This document shows positions 4,362-5,638 of a stretch of 5,638 bases of DNA, piece by piece. Numbering within the stretch: the first letter of the stretch is position 1; every line of letters begins with the position of its first letter. Both the position numbers and the translations under genes were made by a program. This DNA is from Deferribacteres bacterium JdFR-76. GTDB lineage: Bacteria > Zhuqueibacterota > JdFR-76. The stretch is from the NCBI GenBank assembly GCA_002011685.1, contig MTOL01000408.1, positions 1 through 5,638 of the forward strand. The letters are read 5' to 3'. The notes below the pieces were generated by a model. That model was not told the DNA's origin. It was given only the letters and a program-made list of their open reading frames with translations, and did no database searches.

Positions 4362-5638
4362 ATGCAAACAAAGAGAACATTATATGACATTCGAAAAGTT
4401 GCACTTTCTGTAATGGCTTTAATCCTGCTTTTCTCACCAACACTCTATGGCCAAGTCAGAGTAATCGGAATCTCTCCCAAACCAAACAGTACAATGGCCA
4501 CCGTATCTCAACCAATCCTCATCGTTTTTTCGGAAAGCATCGATTCCAGCTCCATTTCTCCCGGTATTGTATTAATTTACGGCGAGGTAGGCGGAACCTA
4601 CGCAAATACCATCTTTGTTGAAGACGAAAAATTGATCATCGATCATCCGTTGCCATTCTTTAATGGCGAACGCATTTGGGTGTCCGTGTCAAAAGATCTA
4701 AAAAGCACGTCTGGCCAACAGCTTGGCGGGTTCTCCTTTTATTTTGACGTGCGGAACGAATATGGCTCCGGAGAATTTGTTGATTCCACGTTCTATGGCT
4801 TGAAAAACGCAATTGATCCTGTAACTTTCATTACTTTCGATTTCAACAATGATCTACTGCCTGATATTGTCACAGCTGATTTCACCAGCGGTACAGTAAC
4901 GGTTCTCCAGAATATACCGTCCTTTCCGAGTCTGCGATTTGCCAGAATCTTTCATTTTAATGTAGGTGAAGGCCCTATCGATCTGGCTGCGGCAGACATA
5001 AATGGCGACAGGAAAACGGATCTTGTGGTTGCCAATTTCCTGGAAAACACCATCGCTGTTCTGCAAAATACTTCGTCCGTTTTTGAAGCCCAATTCATAA
5101 AGGATATTATTCAAGTGGGAGAAAAACCGGCAAAGGTAAAACTACATGATTTCGACTTTGACGGGGATCTGGATCTGGCAGTCCTTTCTTTTGGAAGGGA
5201 TCGCATCGAGTTTTATGAAAATAATGGAAATGGACAATTTTCCCCAGTTCAGCAAGTGAGCACCCCCCCGGCACCAAGCGATATTGCATTCGGTGATTGG
5301 AATAAAGATGGATTGCTGGATCTGGTTATTTCTAGCGTGGCTCAAGGAAATGTCATAATATGTTACGGTCAATCTCAGCCGTTCATTTTCTCTGTCCAAG
5401 ATTCCATCTCTTTAGGAATCTCTCCTACCAAAATCTTTATTGGCGATATATTGGCTACAGCAACTGATTCAAGCAAAGGCAGTATTCCAGAGCTTTTCGT
5501 TTTAAGCCAGCTGCAGAATACCATCCAGATTTACGGGACCCAGAACGACAAAGTATGGAGCGAACTCATCCAGGAATTTAAGGGGGTATCTCAGTTGACC
5601 GATTTTTTTCTCGCTGACATAGACAATTATGATCCGCA
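4362..5638 (+). CDS. Exported Big_5 Ig-like and FG-GAP/VCBS beta-propeller protein (3' end outside window)
   Basis: The frame is open for 425 codons to the right edge. The ATG at 4362 is preceded by AGAGG (4351-4355) at 6-nt spacing. Residues 1-31 form a signal peptide (KR...RK, hydrophobic ALSVMALILLF, then TLYGQ, with cleavage probably near 30-31). Residues about 34-130 fit a Big_5 (SbsA-like) Ig domain, with SPKPNS, ILIVFSESID and SGQQLGG. From about 150 there are propeller blades spaced about 50 residues apart, each with a calcium-loop pattern DxD/NxDxxxD: D160-D168, D212-D220, D263-D271, D312-D320 and the start of another at D419. The blade near 362 has an insertion instead of the loop. 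FG-GAP/VCBS repeats occur in integrin-like and secreted surface proteins that bind ligands or calcium. A C-terminal secretion or anchoring signal would lie outside the window. It probably acts on the cell surface or in the medium, and its target is unknown. Confidence 0.9.
   Translation, partial: MQTKRTLYDIRKVALSVMALILLFSPTLYGQVRVIGISPKPNSTMATVSQPILIVFSESIDSSSISPGIVLIYGEVGGTYANTIFVEDEKLIIDHPLPFFNGERIWVSVSKDLKSTSGQQLGGFSFYFDVRNEYGSGEFVDSTFYGLKNAIDPVTFITFDFNNDLLPDIVTADFTSGTVTVLQNIPSFPSLRFARIFHFNVGEGPIDLAAADINGDRKTDLVVANFLENTIAVLQNTSSVFEAQFIKDIIQVGEKPAKVKLHDFDFDGDLDLAVLSFGRDRIEFYENNGNGQFSPVQQVSTPPAPSDIAFGDWNKDGLLDLVISSVAQGNVIICYGQSQPFIFSVQDSISLGISPTKIFIGDILATATDSSKGSIPELFVLSQLQNTIQIYGTQNDKVWSELIQEFKGVSQLTDFFLADIDNYDP

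Noticed and set aside
4854..5399. Minus-strand open frames opposite the propeller gene
   Set aside because: They are antisense shadows. The plus-strand frame has regular calcium-loop repeats across the same bases.

Overview
The window looks like chromosomal DNA from a bacterium of the wider FCB group (Bacteroidota, Calditrichota, KSB1 or a relative). This placement is inference from gene style. The evidence is a NagB–PIG-L fusion of a type I associate with Bacteroidota-like genomes, an exported Big_5/FG-GAP protein whose signal peptide ends in LYGQ, and an AT-rich regulatory region beside moderate-GC genes. No rRNA, tRNA, CRISPR array or complete mobile element is visible.

Left part (1-1896, minus strand): one long open frame that runs off the left edge. 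It encodes a two-domain protein, an N-terminal glucosamine-6-phosphate deaminase (NagB) domain followed by a PIG-L/LmbE-type deacetylase domain. It has a strong Shine-Dalgarno sequence and a plausible promoter. The fusion could combine deacetylation and deamination of amino-sugar phosphates in one polypeptide, but several catalytic positions differ from the textbook enzymes.

Middle (1897-3108): a divergent intergenic region of about 1.2 kb with no convincing intact gene. It becomes very AT-rich to the right and holds an unusual number of inverted repeats. The best is an 18-pair hairpin with one mismatch at 2827-2869. The next is a perfect 9-bp stem with a 4-nt loop at 2890-2911. A minus-strand stretch (2623-2361) reads as three consecutive protein-like pieces in different frames and may be a decayed gene. 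It lies almost entirely within an 11-bp inverted repeat pair (2058-2068 and 2606-2616).

Right part (3109-5638, plus strand): a compact apparent operon of three genes. The first is a 77-residue MerR-like/excisionase-type DNA-binding protein. It overlaps by 14 nt a TPR protein with a lipoprotein-like or signal-anchor N-terminus. After a 28-nt gap comes an exported protein with an Ig-like Big_5 domain and a calcium-binding FG-GAP/VCBS beta-propeller, cut by the right edge. The likely promoter of this operon overlaps both a tandem 9-bp direct repeat and a 7-bp dyad. This suggests the small DNA-binding protein controls its own operon, which makes two cell-envelope or secreted proteins. That three-gene module, its repeat-bearing promoter and the hairpin-rich leader are the most interesting part of the window. 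Its function cannot be named from the sequence alone.
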